Shown: positions 24,170-35,758, counted from the first letter of the stretch. The stretch: 64,000 nt of DNA from Prosopocoilus inquinatus (GCA_036172665.1 CM069872.1:25300001-25364000); one strand, 5' to 3'. Program-made: numbers and translations. The notes: generated by a model not told the origin, from the letters alone.

Positions 24170-24580
24170 CAGGATGCTGCATTTTGAAACGCAACATAGG
24201 AAATCCCATGTTAAGTTCAAGGTGCTCGAATATTGGCTTCCCTAATTATTTTGCAGCAAAAGTCGATTTAGTTCTTTTAAAGTACTCTTCAAGATGAATT
24301 TGTCTGCAAAGTTTGAAAATTTTTCAATCGCTAAGTTCCAAAGGTTTAAAAAAGATTCTTTAACTAAATTCAATTTATACCAAACTGTCAGCACAACCTT
24401 GATCATTGATAGTGAAAACCGGACAGTGAATAAAAAGTTCTCAAACTTCACAGACAGATTCATCTTGAATAGTACTTTAAAAAAACCTCAATGGAATTTT
24501 ACTGTGAAGTAATTAGGAAAGCCAATATCCGAGCACCTTTAATGTGGGATTTATGTTGCGTTTCAAAAGGCAGCACCCTG
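24170..24580. mobile_element. TA-flanked foldback MITE, 411 bp
   Basis: The left end CAGGATGCTGCATTTTGAAA faces the complement of CAGGGTGCTGCCTTTTGAAA, with TA at 24168-24169 and 24581-24582. Most of the element pairs with itself, so the two frames read from it on opposite strands are mirror images and not genes. Confidence 0.75.
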
Positions 24581-24582
24581 TA

Positions 24583-25068
24583 TATTATTTTCTAAGAATG
24601 AACGACAATTACATTTTATATAAAGACCAAAGCGCGGACGAAAATTTATCTTGGGCATCGTTCACGCTGCGAGCCGTTGACTATTGAATCCGTGGACTTG
24701 ATGAGGTTCTGACAATGTCAAATCGCGAGATTTTAGTGGCAAGTGGCAAGATGTTCGATGTATTGTAATTAAATAGCAATGATATGTAATAGCGCATTGA
24801 TGATGACAGTGATTTTTACAAATGAATTTATTATCATTAATACCCAATAAAAATGTTAAAAATTCAAGTTTGTGTTTTTTACATATTTTACTTGTCATGA
24901 CCAAAATGGGTTATGTAAAATACATAGTTTTTTTTTTACATGTAGAAAACATGTAAATTACATTATGTGTATACGTACCTAACCCTGGTTGTAACCCTGA
25001 ATAATTTCTTTATTTGAAATTCAGTTTATTATTTTATAAATTATTTAGTAAATGACGTTAGACGAATA
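24583..25068. other. No recognised feature
   Basis: AT-rich spacer between two TA-flanked elements. A minus-strand frame of 80 codons has no support. Confidence 0.4.
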
Positions 25069-25156
25069 CAGAGTGAGTCAATAGTGCGTAGATAGCGCCT
25101 ATATTAATGTAGATTTTTAAAATCTGTTTTCTCTATTACTTACCTATGGTATAGGT

Positions 25157-25544
25157 CAGGCCTGGGCCTGAGAAGAAGGGAAGAGCCACGTTGTAGTATC
25201 TCCCACTATTCGATAGTCGTCAATGAAACGTCGATAAGAATGAGCCAGCCTGCCAGCCGATCGTGTAACAATAGAAGTTATAAAACGTGTGGCTCTCGTG
25301 AAATACAAACATGAACCAAAATTATTAATTTACCTGTGTTTTATAAATAGTACAGGTAATGCAGAATGTATTATTTGTGGTAAACTGTTGAGCGTAAAAC
25401 GATATAATATTGCTCGTTACTACAACATTTTCCATAAAGAATATTATCTACATAAGTTTTGTATATCGTTGGGCGTTGAAATTGAAGCGACTGAGCGTCA
25501 AGCGGGATGTACCTCGACATATTCCCCTCGCATGATTAGGCCTA
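25157..25544 (+). mobile_element. Internally deleted hAT element inserted in the palindromic element
   Basis: It begins CAGGCCTGGGCCTG and ends TTAGGCCTA. The 8-bp flanks GTATAGGT and GTGTAGAT are a decayed target duplication. The other palindromic element (59460-59475) shows the site without insertion: GTGTATAT followed directly by GCATGATTT. It carries a BED-type finger fragment. Confidence 0.65.
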
Positions 25545-25558
25545 GTGTAGATGCATGA
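25289..25558 (+). pseudogene. hAT transposase N-terminal zinc-finger fragment
   Basis: The frame gives NAECIICGKLLSVKRYNIAR then YYNIFHK. The spacing CxxC, then KRYNIARxY and a final His, is that of the BED-like finger in hAT transposases of the ZBED/GTF2IRD2 type. The first of the two histidines has become Tyr. Nothing of the catalytic domain follows. The last few codons run past the element's right edge into the host repeat. Confidence 0.65.
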
Positions 25559-26339
25559 TTTAAAATTACTTATAATTATACAGTGTTTCGTGTGGCTGTG
25601 CCAAACGAAAATTGTGTTTTTTTAAATAGAACAACTGTATATTATGGCTAATTTCGATTTATCTTTAAGAATAGATAAATTTATTATAAGGATGTTATGT
25701 GCCTAAACTAAATGGTTTTTGAGATATTGACATTTAGATGTTTATTAAAATTTGGCATTTAAATTTTACGGTAACGTTACATAACCTCTATGGAACAAAA
25801 AACAATTTCTATCTCAAATATATTCCTATTATTTTACACGGGGTGATTCATAACTCCGATGTTTATTTTACTCGGTTAGTTTAAATGGAACACCCTATAT
25901 TTTATTACTAAAGTCTTTGATTAAGCCTTACAGAGTAATATAGGGTCCAATATGTGTTACACAACAAACTTACACACAGTAAGACGTCAGATTCGTAGAT
26001 TCATAAATCATCATTTGTTCCATCTTCCAATGGAATATTTTGTCTATAATTTTGTTGATTTTAATTAAAAAAATCTGTATTGAGACTGTTTGTGCTTCTT
26101 AGTCTGTTAAAAATTTGCATTTATTTGATCTGTAACATAAAAAACCGTATGTACACTTTTATTTAATACCACCCTTAGCTCCAAGCTTTCTGGTTTGTCG
26201 CAGAGTTGTAATGGCTGGTAATTATGATCATTAACTATGACTGCGACTGACTTACTACATGTTTACCTTCTTTGCCTTACAAACCAGGGAAATGCAGAAA
26301 TACCAGTTCGAAGCAAATTTCACCAAATAATAACCTACA

Positions 26340-26440
26340 GATGAAAATTCCATCTCTCTCATGTACTGGTACTGGGGATCGAATCCATTGCTCCCCCTCC
26401 AAGTGTCAGTTCCGATGCCTGCGAAACTAATGCTTAACTC
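26340..26440 (-). repeat. tRNA-like (SINE-type) promoter remnant
   Basis: On the minus strand GCATTAGTTTCGCAGGC resembles an RNA polymerase III A box and GGATTCGATCCCC a B box. The cloverleaf is not recoverable. The homologous unit lies at 60465-60545 on the plus strand. Confidence 0.4.
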
Positions 26441-27659
26441 CTAAAATTTTAATTTTAATTTTATCAACACTATCTGATTAGTTTAAATAAGACAACACCT
26501 AACAACAATAACAATATAAAGATACCAATAAAAATAACAGTAATAATACAAATAACTATAACAGTTGACTTAAATGTGAATCAATCTCCTTGTCATAGAA
26601 AACAATTATATGAAGACAACCACGGTTGTCATTTTGATAATTTTCTATTTTGTTATTAAAGTTAAATCAATTATTATTACTATTATGGTTATAGTTTTAC
26701 AGCTAATTTTTCATTGGTATTGGTATTATCATTTGTTGCCTTCCTTAACGTTACTTGTATGCATATCGCCCGTGATGTCATAAATCAAATGAGTGTTATT
26801 TTTAACAGACTGGAGACTAGAAACAGACTTAATACAGATTTTCTAAATAAAATCAACGATATTATAGACAAAATATTCCATTAGAAGATGGAATAATTCT
26901 GTTTCATGAATTTACAAATTTGACATCTTACTGTGTGAGGGTTTATTATGTAACACATACTGAACCCGATATCATTGGTAAAGCTTAATCAAAGACCTAT
27001 TACATTCAGTAATAAAATACAGGCTGGTCCATTTAAACTAAACGAGTAAAATAAACATCGAAGTTATGAATCACCCTGTGTAAAATAATATGAATATGTT
27101 CGAGATGGAATTGTTTTTCTGTTCGTTACGTAATATTTCCCTAAAATTTAAATGCGGAATTTTAATAAACATCTAATCTGTAAAACATCAAAAACTACTA
27201 GGTTTAGGTACATAACAGTCTTATAATAAATTTAGCTACTCTTAAAGACGAATCGAAATAAACTATAATATACAGTAGGTTCCATTAAAAAAAAAAAACT
27301 TTCGTCTGGCTCAGCCACACGGAACACTCTATATAATTGTAACTAATCAATTTTAAATCATGCCTCTATACCATAGGTAAGTAATAGCGAAAACAGATTT
27401 TAAAAATCTACATTAATATAGGCGCTATCGACCGAATACGCACTAATGGCCCAGCCTGTATATCATGTTTTTATATATTTGACAGATATTTAATATGGAC
27501 TAAATTAAAAACAAAATGATAAATCAAAACAGTTAAGACAATTTTGACAGTTTCAAAATAATATTTCTGTGTTATCCTGTCTCAACGTCATCATGTCATT
27601 GACGGAGACGCTATCGTACAACTATGCATTTCCCGTGAATATCAAGAATTATTTATTAC

Positions 27660-27930
27660 AATTAAAAGGAAAGCTATTGTTAATGTAATTAATAAATTAA
27701 TTAAGGAAAGAAACACTAACAGGAGAACAGAAAAATTCTGTCACACTCTGAATCGAACTCGGGACACTTCGGTTACATGCCGAATGCTCTTACCAACTAA
27801 GCTAATGCGATTCCAAAATTCGAAAGTTTAAATGAGGAACAGGTGGTGAATGCGATTACCGACCTGGAAAGTAGGAATCTCATAATTAAAGGGAAAGCTA
27901 TTGTTAGCGTAATTAATAAATGCATTATTA
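27660..27930. repeat. Direct repeats around a tRNA-like unit
   Basis: Two copies of a segment of about 44 bases containing GGAAAGCTATTGTTA (27668 and 27891) flank the tRNA-like sequence. That is too long for a normal SINE target duplication, so it may be a local duplication. Confidence 0.5.
27737..27815 (-). repeat. tRNA-like sequence, possibly tRNA-Thr derived
   Basis: The minus strand reads TAGCTTAGTTGGTAAGAGC (a perfect A box and D arm), then TTCGG, the loop CATGTAA and CCGAA (an anticodon arm with anticodon TGT), then GAGTTCGATTC (B box). Position 33 is A instead of the invariant U, and the T stem pairs badly. It is therefore a pseudogene or the head of a tRNA-derived SINE, not a working tRNA. 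Confidence 0.55.
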
Positions 27931-28859
27931 AATAATTTAGAAAATACTTGGCTTTGAGAGACAATATTGTTAAGAAATAACACAACTAATTAGACAACCT
28001 GTACGCGATGCTACGACTAAAAACATAATATTCGATTAGAAAAAATTTAAAACAAATGAAACTCTGGAAAACCACACAGTTTGCCACAAAATTTATCGGA
28101 AAAGGTCCTGAAACTTTCCTATTTTAAATTAAATCGTGAAGTTTAAAATAAAAATTTAGATATTGTGGACTTTTCCGTTAATTTCAGAATTATATTTACA
28201 AAATTATTTTAAAAATAGTCGGCTTTGGGAGATAATATTTTAGCGAAACAATTAATTTAACGATCCCTAAGTTGGCAACAATTGAAAATCTCGAAAACTT
28301 CTGATGCCAAAAATCGAGCACTTCTTGAAAATACAAATAAGAGAGCTAATTGTCGTTGCGGCTTTTTGTGAATACCCTGTGTATATGTTTACATGAAGTA
28401 TATTTTCTTAATTTTGTCCCGTAGAATATATTTTTGAAGTGGTGGTCTATATTTTTGTTACACCTTGCAAATTTCGTTCAAACAAATACATTTGTAGATC
28501 CCGTTTAACCATGAAAATTATCAATTCAATGAATTTATATTTCTCCTTGTACAGGATCATTCTGAAATATTTTTAAAGACATGCTAATGGAGTCAAATTA
28601 CACAAAATATGCTAAATTCGATTTCCATTCTTTACTTGATAACTAATTTCCGCTCAATATGTCGGTTTGAATTGAAGATTGTATTTTTGATAAAGTTTTC
28701 TTTAACGCAGAATTATTTATTTCTTGTTTAAAATTTTTACTTTTAATTTACTCAACATACATTTAATGGAAGAATATATAGAGCAGATAAAACTTGGAGC
28801 TTAACAGGTCTTCAAAATATTTTCCTTTCCTCCCGAAACACACTATATTCAGTTGTTCC
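27931..28859. other. No recognised feature
   Basis: AT-rich DNA without a supported gene or a repeat found elsewhere here. Confidence 0.4.
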
Positions 28860-29320
28860 AGAGCTCCGAAGAAGCAATTGTAAATTGTGCGTATTCTGCA
28901 CAATATAAATTATTTTCAACTATACAGGGTATATTTTTATTAAGTTACACATCAAACTTACGATTTTCTTAACAGAACCCTAATATCTTATCACATCTTT
29001 GGATAGCACTTGAAGAGCTGATGAAAGTGATATAATAACTTATTAATCTATTTTCAGTAGTTCTCGGGTTATTTTGTGTTTCTGAAACTATTCAAATTCA
29101 AACTGCTTGAAGATTATTTTAAATGATAGCAGGTTGAAATTTGGAACAAACATCTGTACTTTCAAGTCATTTACTAATTTCTGTAAGTTGATTAATTAAT
29201 TAATTAATTAATCAACTTACAGAAATTCGCTGTGTGACATTTTTATTCAATTCAGTACATTGTCCAAGAGATTCATAATTCACACTTGTTATTTTTTATC
29301 AAATTTCTAGACGTTACCAT
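28860..29320. repeat. Left arm of a 6-kb inverted repeat pair
   Basis: Matches 34440-35240 in reverse in two blocks. One includes ATTTTCAACTATACAGGGT and TTATTAATCTATTTTCAG; the other includes TAACAAGTGTGAATTAT on its complement. About 5.1 kb separate the arms. Confidence 0.6.
29176..29227. repeat. Perfect 52-bp palindrome
   Basis: AATTTCTGTAAGTTG, a run of ATTA units, then the exact complement. It lies within the left arm above. The matching place in the right arm (34558-34590) is not palindromic. Confidence 0.85.
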
Positions 29321-30542
29321 TCAAAATCAATAAAAATTGTAAAGAAGGTGTCACTGCAATATGGCTAAACTACCACAAGAGACATTCGCGTTGCACCGAT
29401 CGTAGTTTGTCCTAATCTTAATTAGTAAATCTGAATTAGTTAATTCGGCATTATAGTTTGATTAGAGTATTTAACACGAATTATACTATACATTTCTGAA
29501 GCGTACAGGAGCGTAAATCATGCATTCTTCTGAACTATTATAATCGAAAATGTATTAAAATAAATAAATTATTATTATGTTGGAACAAGTAGCGGTGGTT
29601 TGTTTAACACGAATAAATTAGTAGTTGAACTAACATAATTTGAAAACAATACACATTCTCTTTAAAAATTAAAATAACTTAAATTCATAAAATATACAGG
29701 GTGTTAATAAAAAAAAAACTTGGACAAAGTTTGGCAGGTGATAGTACAGTTCAAAACAAGAAAAAAATTCTAATAAACTCATGTACAATACACAATGCAG
29801 AGTGTGCATGCTACACGTTCACCCTTCTAGAAGTTTAATTTTTTACATAAAATTTGGGACAAATAAATTAAATAAAAATTTTCTTTCGCCACCTTACATG
29901 AACTTTCTTAATTTAATTGGAACAGCTTGTATACTTTTACATACTTGGAATCTACAGGTCATTGTGAATCCGAATACGTGTTTTAATTAAGTCGGAATTA
30001 ACATTTTTTTTTAATTCTAAACATTGACAGTATATTTTTTTATTTATTTAAGCACCCTCTTACTTACATTAGCTAATTATATTAATACTAATAATAAAAA
30101 ATATTATAATTCATCGAACAAGAGTTAACTGCTATTATGAATTTCATTTCAATTAACGAAGTTGGTTTAACGTTCCTTTTTTAAAAGAGAAGCCGCAAGT
30201 GAGTTGCACATAAATTGACTATCGGACACAAACGGACTGGATAATGACAAACCATAACAGTAATGATGTCGCTATTTTATATGTTCATCATAACAGTAAC
30301 GTCATACTTACTCGTGACACGTCATCTATACTAATGACGTTTCATTTTAATCGGAAATCAACTAATTCGAGTTAAAAATACGTTGGTGCAACAGCGTTTG
30401 TTTTAACATGAATTATATTTTAATCACGGATTAACTAATACAAATTAATGCATAAATTTCAGCTGTCAGTCATCATATATCAGTCACAAACTCAGCCAAA
30501 AGCGTTTATTAACGTATTGGGATGTACTGGAACATACAAATT
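29321..30542. other. AT-rich stretch with fragments of small repeats
   Basis: ACAGGGTGTTAATAAAAAAA at 29695 looks like a TA-flanked element end. A block at 30350-30470 (TCAACTAATTCGAGTTAAAA, TTTTAATCACGGATTAACTA) recurs at 32213-32300. No gene supported. Confidence 0.4.
30262..30300 (+). repeat. Short fragment of the hammerhead satellite
   Basis: ATGTCGCTATTTTATATGTT followed by CATCAT matches the monomer around the array end called B in the findings. The match is about 30 bases and then stops. Confidence 0.5.
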
Positions 30543-31200
30543 ATGTCTTCTTCTGAAGAAAGAGATTCCTACGGTTAATCATCGGAAAGGACTAACTCAT
30601 TATTGATTTACGCTGATGTAGATTTTAAGATGCGTTAAAGATTTTCAAAAGAAGTGGTGTAAGAAGTGCTGCATATTTTTGAAAACAATAAGTTAGAGCA
30701 GTGTTTCTCAACCTTTTGTAGAGCGAGGAACCCTAGAGTGCTTATATTTTTTTCTTAGGGACCACCTCCTTAGCACTAAAATATGAGATATATAATGTTT
30801 CATCAAAATATCGATATTATGCTACTTTTACACGACAAATTTTTTTGTAGTGTGAATTCTGTTTTCATTTGTGGAGGAATCCAAACATCCCTTTGCTGAA
30901 CCTAGGTTAAGAAATACTACATTAGAGCTTACAACAAATAGAAATTTTCCAATATCAGCAAGTTTTAGCGGAGCGATATTAATAGCACAGATTAAGACAC
31001 ATGCGAAGGTTGCGGGCCTTCAGCTCAGTAGAATATTGCAAAGAAAATTAATGCAAACTCCAGAGAATTTATATAGTTATATGGCCCACACATCAATGGA
31101 AATTAACAAAATTATTGGTGCATTTCATCAAATACGATGATTTCGCAGAGTGATTGGCGCCAGCATCTGTACGCATGTGAAAATAATATCCGTAATATTA
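30543..31200 (+). pseudogene. PIF/Harbinger transposase, N-terminal half, broken
   Basis: The frame begins MSSSEERDSYG and, through stops and frameshifts, gives RFSKEVV, then LTTNRNFPIS after a 221-bp insertion, then NKIIGAFHQIRRFRRVIGA and CTHVKI. These match the order in Harbinger nucleases: helix-turn-helix segment, the LExPTNRNxPIS block, then RVIGAIDCTH, which carries the first catalytic Asp. Here that Asp is gone (SICTH). The rest of the DDE domain is absent. Confidence 0.7.
30699..30919. mobile_element. hAT-type MITE inside the Harbinger remnant
   Basis: It begins CAGTGTTTCTCAACC and ends with the complement of TAGTATTTCTTAACC. The 8-bp flanks are AGTTAGAG and CATTAGAG, consistent with a hAT target duplication. 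Removing it rejoins the LE and LTTNRN parts of the Harbinger frame. Confidence 0.75.
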
Positions 31201-31229
31201 GATCTGCTCTTTTCAATTTTTATCTGAAT

Positions 31230-32150
31230 ACAAACGGACATTATTTCCAGCTGTAATTCAGAAAATATCAACTATATTTCGGAAATTTTCAAATGTAATC
31301 CAGAATTGTTAATTAAATTTCAGAATGTTATTTAAAATTCAGATTAATCAAATCAGTTTCAGATTGCATCACTTGTGATTCAGATTTATCAATTTAATTT
31401 CAGAATTCGTTAGTTGTAATTCAGATTAATCAGTTTAATTTCAGAAAATATTAAATGTAATTCAGAAAACATGAATTTTAGACTATGCGTTTTTTATTTA
31501 CTTTAATCATAAATCAGAATTATACAATTCTTTGGGTTAAAGAATGGGAATATTTTTCTTTATTTCTTATTGTCAGTTGTTTCTGAAATAAACAAACATA
31601 TACAATACTTAAGCTCCACTTGTATCATGACGAGAATTTCTGCAGTGAAGAAACCTCTTTCATCTTATTGGAGATCGACTGGCCCGGGCGTTTTTACATA
31701 GTATTCTCTTGGTTAGTTCTTGTAGGAATGGATAAACTGAAGGGCTACATAGTATTTACTTCAAGCTTGTTATGGTGTTTTCTGTTTGTTTTTGTATAAC
31801 ATCTATGATAAAAAAATATTGAAGTTATCGCAGAAAGTTTGATTGGAGATGATCTAAGGATATTTACTTATGTTTGACGGAATTTAAAATCGTTCATATT
31901 TCAGTTTTACTTTATTTTATTTCAAAGTTACGGGTTCTTAATTACAATTGATGTAATCTCAAATTCATTTAGTATATTCTGAAATTAAATTGATTAATCT
32001 GAATAATATTTGACAAATCCTGAAACTAAATTGGTAAATCTGAATTACAAATGATATATTCTGAAAATAAATTGATAAGTCTGAATTATATGTGAAATAA
32101 AATTAACAAATCTGAATAGCAATTGACGAATTCTTAATAACAGTTGGAAA
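31230..32150. repeat. Foldback element with 41-bp tandem repeats in both arms
   Basis: The left arm (about 31250-31480) repeats a unit starting TTCAGATTAATCA with TTTCAG in its middle, every 41 bases. The right arm (about 31960-32150) carries the same unit reversed (TGAAATTAAATTGATTAATC). The arms flank about 480 bases of unrelated DNA. Confidence 0.65.
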
Positions 32151-34104
32151 AGGTGTAGATAAATGGCCAATCATAATGCTAAACGTCACAGTTTTGATAC
32201 TGTACCGTTGCAAATCAACTAATTTGAATTAAAAATGCGTCGGTGATGTTTTAACAAGAATTAAATTTTAATCACAGATTAACTAACATGGATTAAGTAA
32301 TTTAATTTCAGATGTCGGTGCAACTCAGCCTTAATCATCTATTCTCTGTAATCTATACAAACTCTCCAAATTTAGGAAAACATCTTTTAACTTGAAAAAT
32401 TTAGAGAGTTCTTACGTCTTCAGTAAAATAATGCTAAACTGACTTACGAGTAGGTAATAAGAATCCGGGACACTTGCAATAATCATATGTATCAATTGTG
32501 TGGCACTTTGCTGTGATATCATTTACTGATTGTTATTATTACGCTCCCAAGTTTTGTCCTCACTTTTTATCCATACACAAGCTTACTTTTTGAATTATTT
32601 ATATGTATTAGGTAACTATTTTAAACTTTATAATTTTAAACTCGAGACTACTCTTCTGGTTTAATTATAATTGTTACCCTTTCTATGTATTCTTCTGTTG
32701 ATTGCACTTTTGTTCCCTGTAATTATATTATATTTAGTTTTATTTTTACTTCTATTTTGGTGAAATAATAGTTATTTAATAAACTAGTGTGTTAATGAAG
32801 TAATCGCCTTCATTAACAAACGAAACTGTTACCTTTATATTTGATCGACCTTTTTACATTTTCATTAATATCTCAAGAAGAAATAATAAAAAAATTATTC
32901 TGTTAATGATTTCGAGTTAGGCATTGATTCATGCAACTTTTCTTCCACTTAACCAAATTTGTATCTCTTACGGTTTTCCTTCAATGCACACCCAATTTGA
33001 AATAGCCGGTGTACGTTTCTGAGGTACAACCTCTAAAAGCAACTTGAAAAGCATACTTTGAGAAAAAGAACCATGCAATAGTTATGTATTGTACATTGAC
33101 ATGTAAAATAAGTAGATAAAATTTCGGTAATTTTTCGAGGCAAGTTAGACCTTTACGAAATTTCGAGTTTTTGCAGCAATAAAATCTTTCGTCCTAATTA
33201 TCTCGAAAACGGTTAATCTGACGAAAATGGAAGTTCATTTTTGGTACAATTTTATTTGAACTTTTCAATTTTTGTTTCAGTTTTCTTTACCTCTTTAAGA
33301 GGTTTTACCTCAGAAACGAAAGCCTTTTGTATATAGATAAATTATGTTAAATTGTAATATTTTGATGTCGCCTATACGTGGTATAATTATTGCCATCTTA
33401 TTCGATAACATCCTGTATATATTTTTAATTTGGTTTCAAAAGTATTGGCTTTCTTATTTATTATATTCAGTGGAAAAAATATAGTTTATTTGTAGTCTGA
33501 ATAATAAATGCAATTTTATTAATATTATTATTTATTTTCAATCCCGGAATGACTTATAGAAAATCCTGAAATCCCGGGATCGAAAATATAGTTCGGGATT
33601 GTTTCCCTACTTATGAGGTTTTGCACTTTAACCAGCGATTTATAAATAAAATATCAACATAAAGACATAGACATAGGTCTTTGCGGTGTATAAAACTGTC
33701 AAATAAATCTGAAAGAAAAAACAAAAAACTGAAAAACCCTTACATAGTAAAATATAAGAAAATTTAACAGAGTAATCTGAGTAATGCAAATTCTAGCAGA
33801 TATAATAATTTTTATTATTAAACAAAAAGGCAATCATCAAAACATTCCAACTTAATGGGATTTTACTTTTCTAGTTGCATTTTTTTAAAATAATTTAATT
33901 CAATCCACCTTAATTTAATTCGTTATTCCGGTCACTTCTAATTCCAAATAGATATCACTTGCGCTAAATTATCAACATCAAAACATAACATTAAGAGTTT
34001 CTCTGTTGTTTTTGCTAAAATTTATTTTTTATTGTTATTGAACAAAGTCGTCCACACAATTTTTTTGTTACTATCGGGTTTTGTATATTGTATTAAATCG
34101 ATTA
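32151..34104. other. No gene; small palindromic motifs
   Basis: Around 33534-33603 ATCCCGGAATG, ATCCCGGGATCG and TTCGGGATTG form a small foldback. 32213-32345 is a copy of the block at 30350-30480. The rest is unrecognised. Confidence 0.4.
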
Positions 34105-34234
34105 ATAGCTTCGTCAGGAGTGAAAAACTCGTATTTTAGTTTAAAAGCAGGTTACTTTTTTGTTTCCCTTGACAACTTGTTTATTTATTTTTTTTTCACT
34201 CATCAGTGATCAATCAATAGTGAAACGTTGAGTG
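34105..34234. repeat. Degenerate hammerhead-like repeat, inverted pair
   Basis: On the plus strand (34197-34234) CACTC and GAGTG can still pair around a GAAAC but the CTGANGA core is lost. On the minus strand (34105-34123) CACTC is followed by an intact CTGACGA, but the GAAA side is missing. The region is homologous to 53110-53290. Confidence 0.4.
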
Positions 34235-34439
34235 TTTTTCCAATTATAATTCTGCCCGGTTAGAATTTAAAAACCATTTACTCTTGATTCTAACGTCATT
34301 AAATTTTTTAAATTATTTCTGAATTTTCTATCGATCTTGAATTTTCAATTTTATTTTTCAATTCTCTATTAAAATTGATTTTTTTTTTATTATTGAATAA
34401 AGTCCTAGGCCTGCTTACGAGTAGTTTTCATTGGTTCTG

Positions 34440-35240
34440 ACTAGATGTTTCAAGAAATTTTATAAAAAGTAACAAGTGTGAATTATAAATGTCAGTTAAT
34501 ACCACAAAACCGTCTTGCGTAACATATTCCTGAATCGAGTGAGAATGTCGTACAGCGAATTTCTGTAAGTTTATTAACTAATTAACAATAATTCAGACGT
34601 TTTTGAATTTAAATGCATTGAGTGTGGCATCGTCGGAAAATCAGTAAAAAGGACTATTCAGTCATCTAATAATACACAGGCTGTTCCATTTAAAATAATC
34701 GGGTAATTTTACAATTCTTGAAACGAGCTCTATTTTTGTTAACGGTGATCCGACATTCAGGGCCAGTTGTATTAAACCGACGTTCAACTGAACCAGGCTC
34801 AAAATAAACAAATTCGCATAGAATCTTAAGGAAATGCAATTAATGCATTCATAAATAAAATTTGATGCGATTTTGTTCACTTTGAACCTGGTTCAGTTGA
34901 ACGTTGGTTTAAACCCACTTGGTACAACTGGTCCTCAAAATTTGTAAATGACATGAAAGTACAGATGTCTCAAAGTGTTTGCTCCAAATTTCAGACGTTC
35001 GTATTTTTAATACTTACAGAAAACACACAAGAATGACTGAAAATAGATTAATAAGTTATTACATTACTGTCATTAGCTCTTCAATTGCTATTCAAATATG
35101 TAATAAAATATGTAGGATTCCATTTAAAAAATCATAAGTTTGACGTGTAACTTAATAAAGAAACACCCTGTACAGTTGAAAATAATTTTAGGTGCAGAAT
35201 ACGGGCCTGCGTAACTTTTGTAGCAACATTTTTTCTTAAA
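34440..35240. repeat. Right arm of the 6-kb inverted repeat pair
   Basis: Counterpart of 28860-29320. The homology runs through both sides of the CAGGGTG end at about 35174, so that motif does not mark the outer border. It is interrupted by the MITE at 34758-34936. Confidence 0.6.
34758..34936. mobile_element. Foldback MITE with GGGCCAGTTG-type ends
   Basis: The left end GGGCCAGTTGTATTAAACCG faces the right end ACCCACTTGGTACAACTGGTCC. Inner arms (ACGTTCAACTGAACCAGG) also pair. TCA lies on both sides. It has no coding capacity and resembles the GTCCAGTTTTAC palindrome at 49232-49495. Confidence 0.6.
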
Positions 35241-35456
35241 ATATACATAAAACGTCATTTTTGTACTTCCTCGGCGCTGGTACACCTGTATAAAAGAAAA
35301 CCTACTGTGTTCCTAGTGAAGAAGTACATAAAATCATTTTTTACCATCTAAGTCTACCTTCAAAATAACAACAGCAATCAACTAGTTCGTACAACAATTC
35401 TACAGAACAGAACAATTCAATAGAAACTAATTTCAGGCGCGAAATAATATTATTAC

Positions 35457-35513
35457 CTGAACTAGTTGATGTTGTGAAGTTGCCAGCAGTTGAATTAAAT
35501 GAGCTACTAGCAG
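35457..35513 (-). CDS. Putative internal exon, Ser/Thr-rich
   Basis: On the minus strand a good acceptor (GTTCCAAATACAG) precedes 57 bases, then a donor (TTCAG then GTAATA). Read in the phase set by the next exon upstream, it gives ASSSFNSTAGNFTTSTSS with no stop. The low-complexity product does not identify the protein. The phase agreement with 35759-35826 is the main evidence. Confidence 0.45.
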
Positions 35514-35758
35514 CTGTATTTGGAACAAACAGATCAGTTACATTATTTAAAAGAAATTGACATGATAAGTTCTTATCAGCACATCATTGATTTTAGCATT
35601 GGAAACGAACACACTACAACACAAATATGAATGGATTTTCTTAGCACACGATAAAGCAAAATTAACAGAAGCATTCGTTTTTTGTCATAAAACGCAAACG
35701 TTTCCTTAAATTAATAAATGAAAATCAAGCAAAACTACGAAATAAAAAAAAAACTCAC

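Larger units (their letters stand above)
25069..27458. mobile_element. Large palindromic TA-flanked element, copy 1
   Basis: The outer ends (CAGAGTGAGTCAATAGTGCG and the complement of CAGGCTGGGCCATTAGTGCG) are bordered by TA. Further in, a second inverted pair begins GGGTGATTCATAACTCCGA. The centre carries a tRNA-like B box. The element is a close relative of 59375-61466, in which the centre lies in the opposite orientation. The left arm is interrupted by a hAT fragment at 25157-25544. Confidence 0.75.

Noticed and set aside
24242..24512. Two opposite-strand genes of 72-73 codons
   Set aside because: They are mirror readings of the two arms of a foldback MITE.
27737..27815. A working tRNA-Thr gene
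   Set aside because: The base before the anticodon is A instead of U and the T stem does not pair.
28925..35175. A single 6.2-kb TA transposon bounded by CAGGGTG motifs
   Set aside because: Arm homology continues outside both motifs, so they are not its borders.
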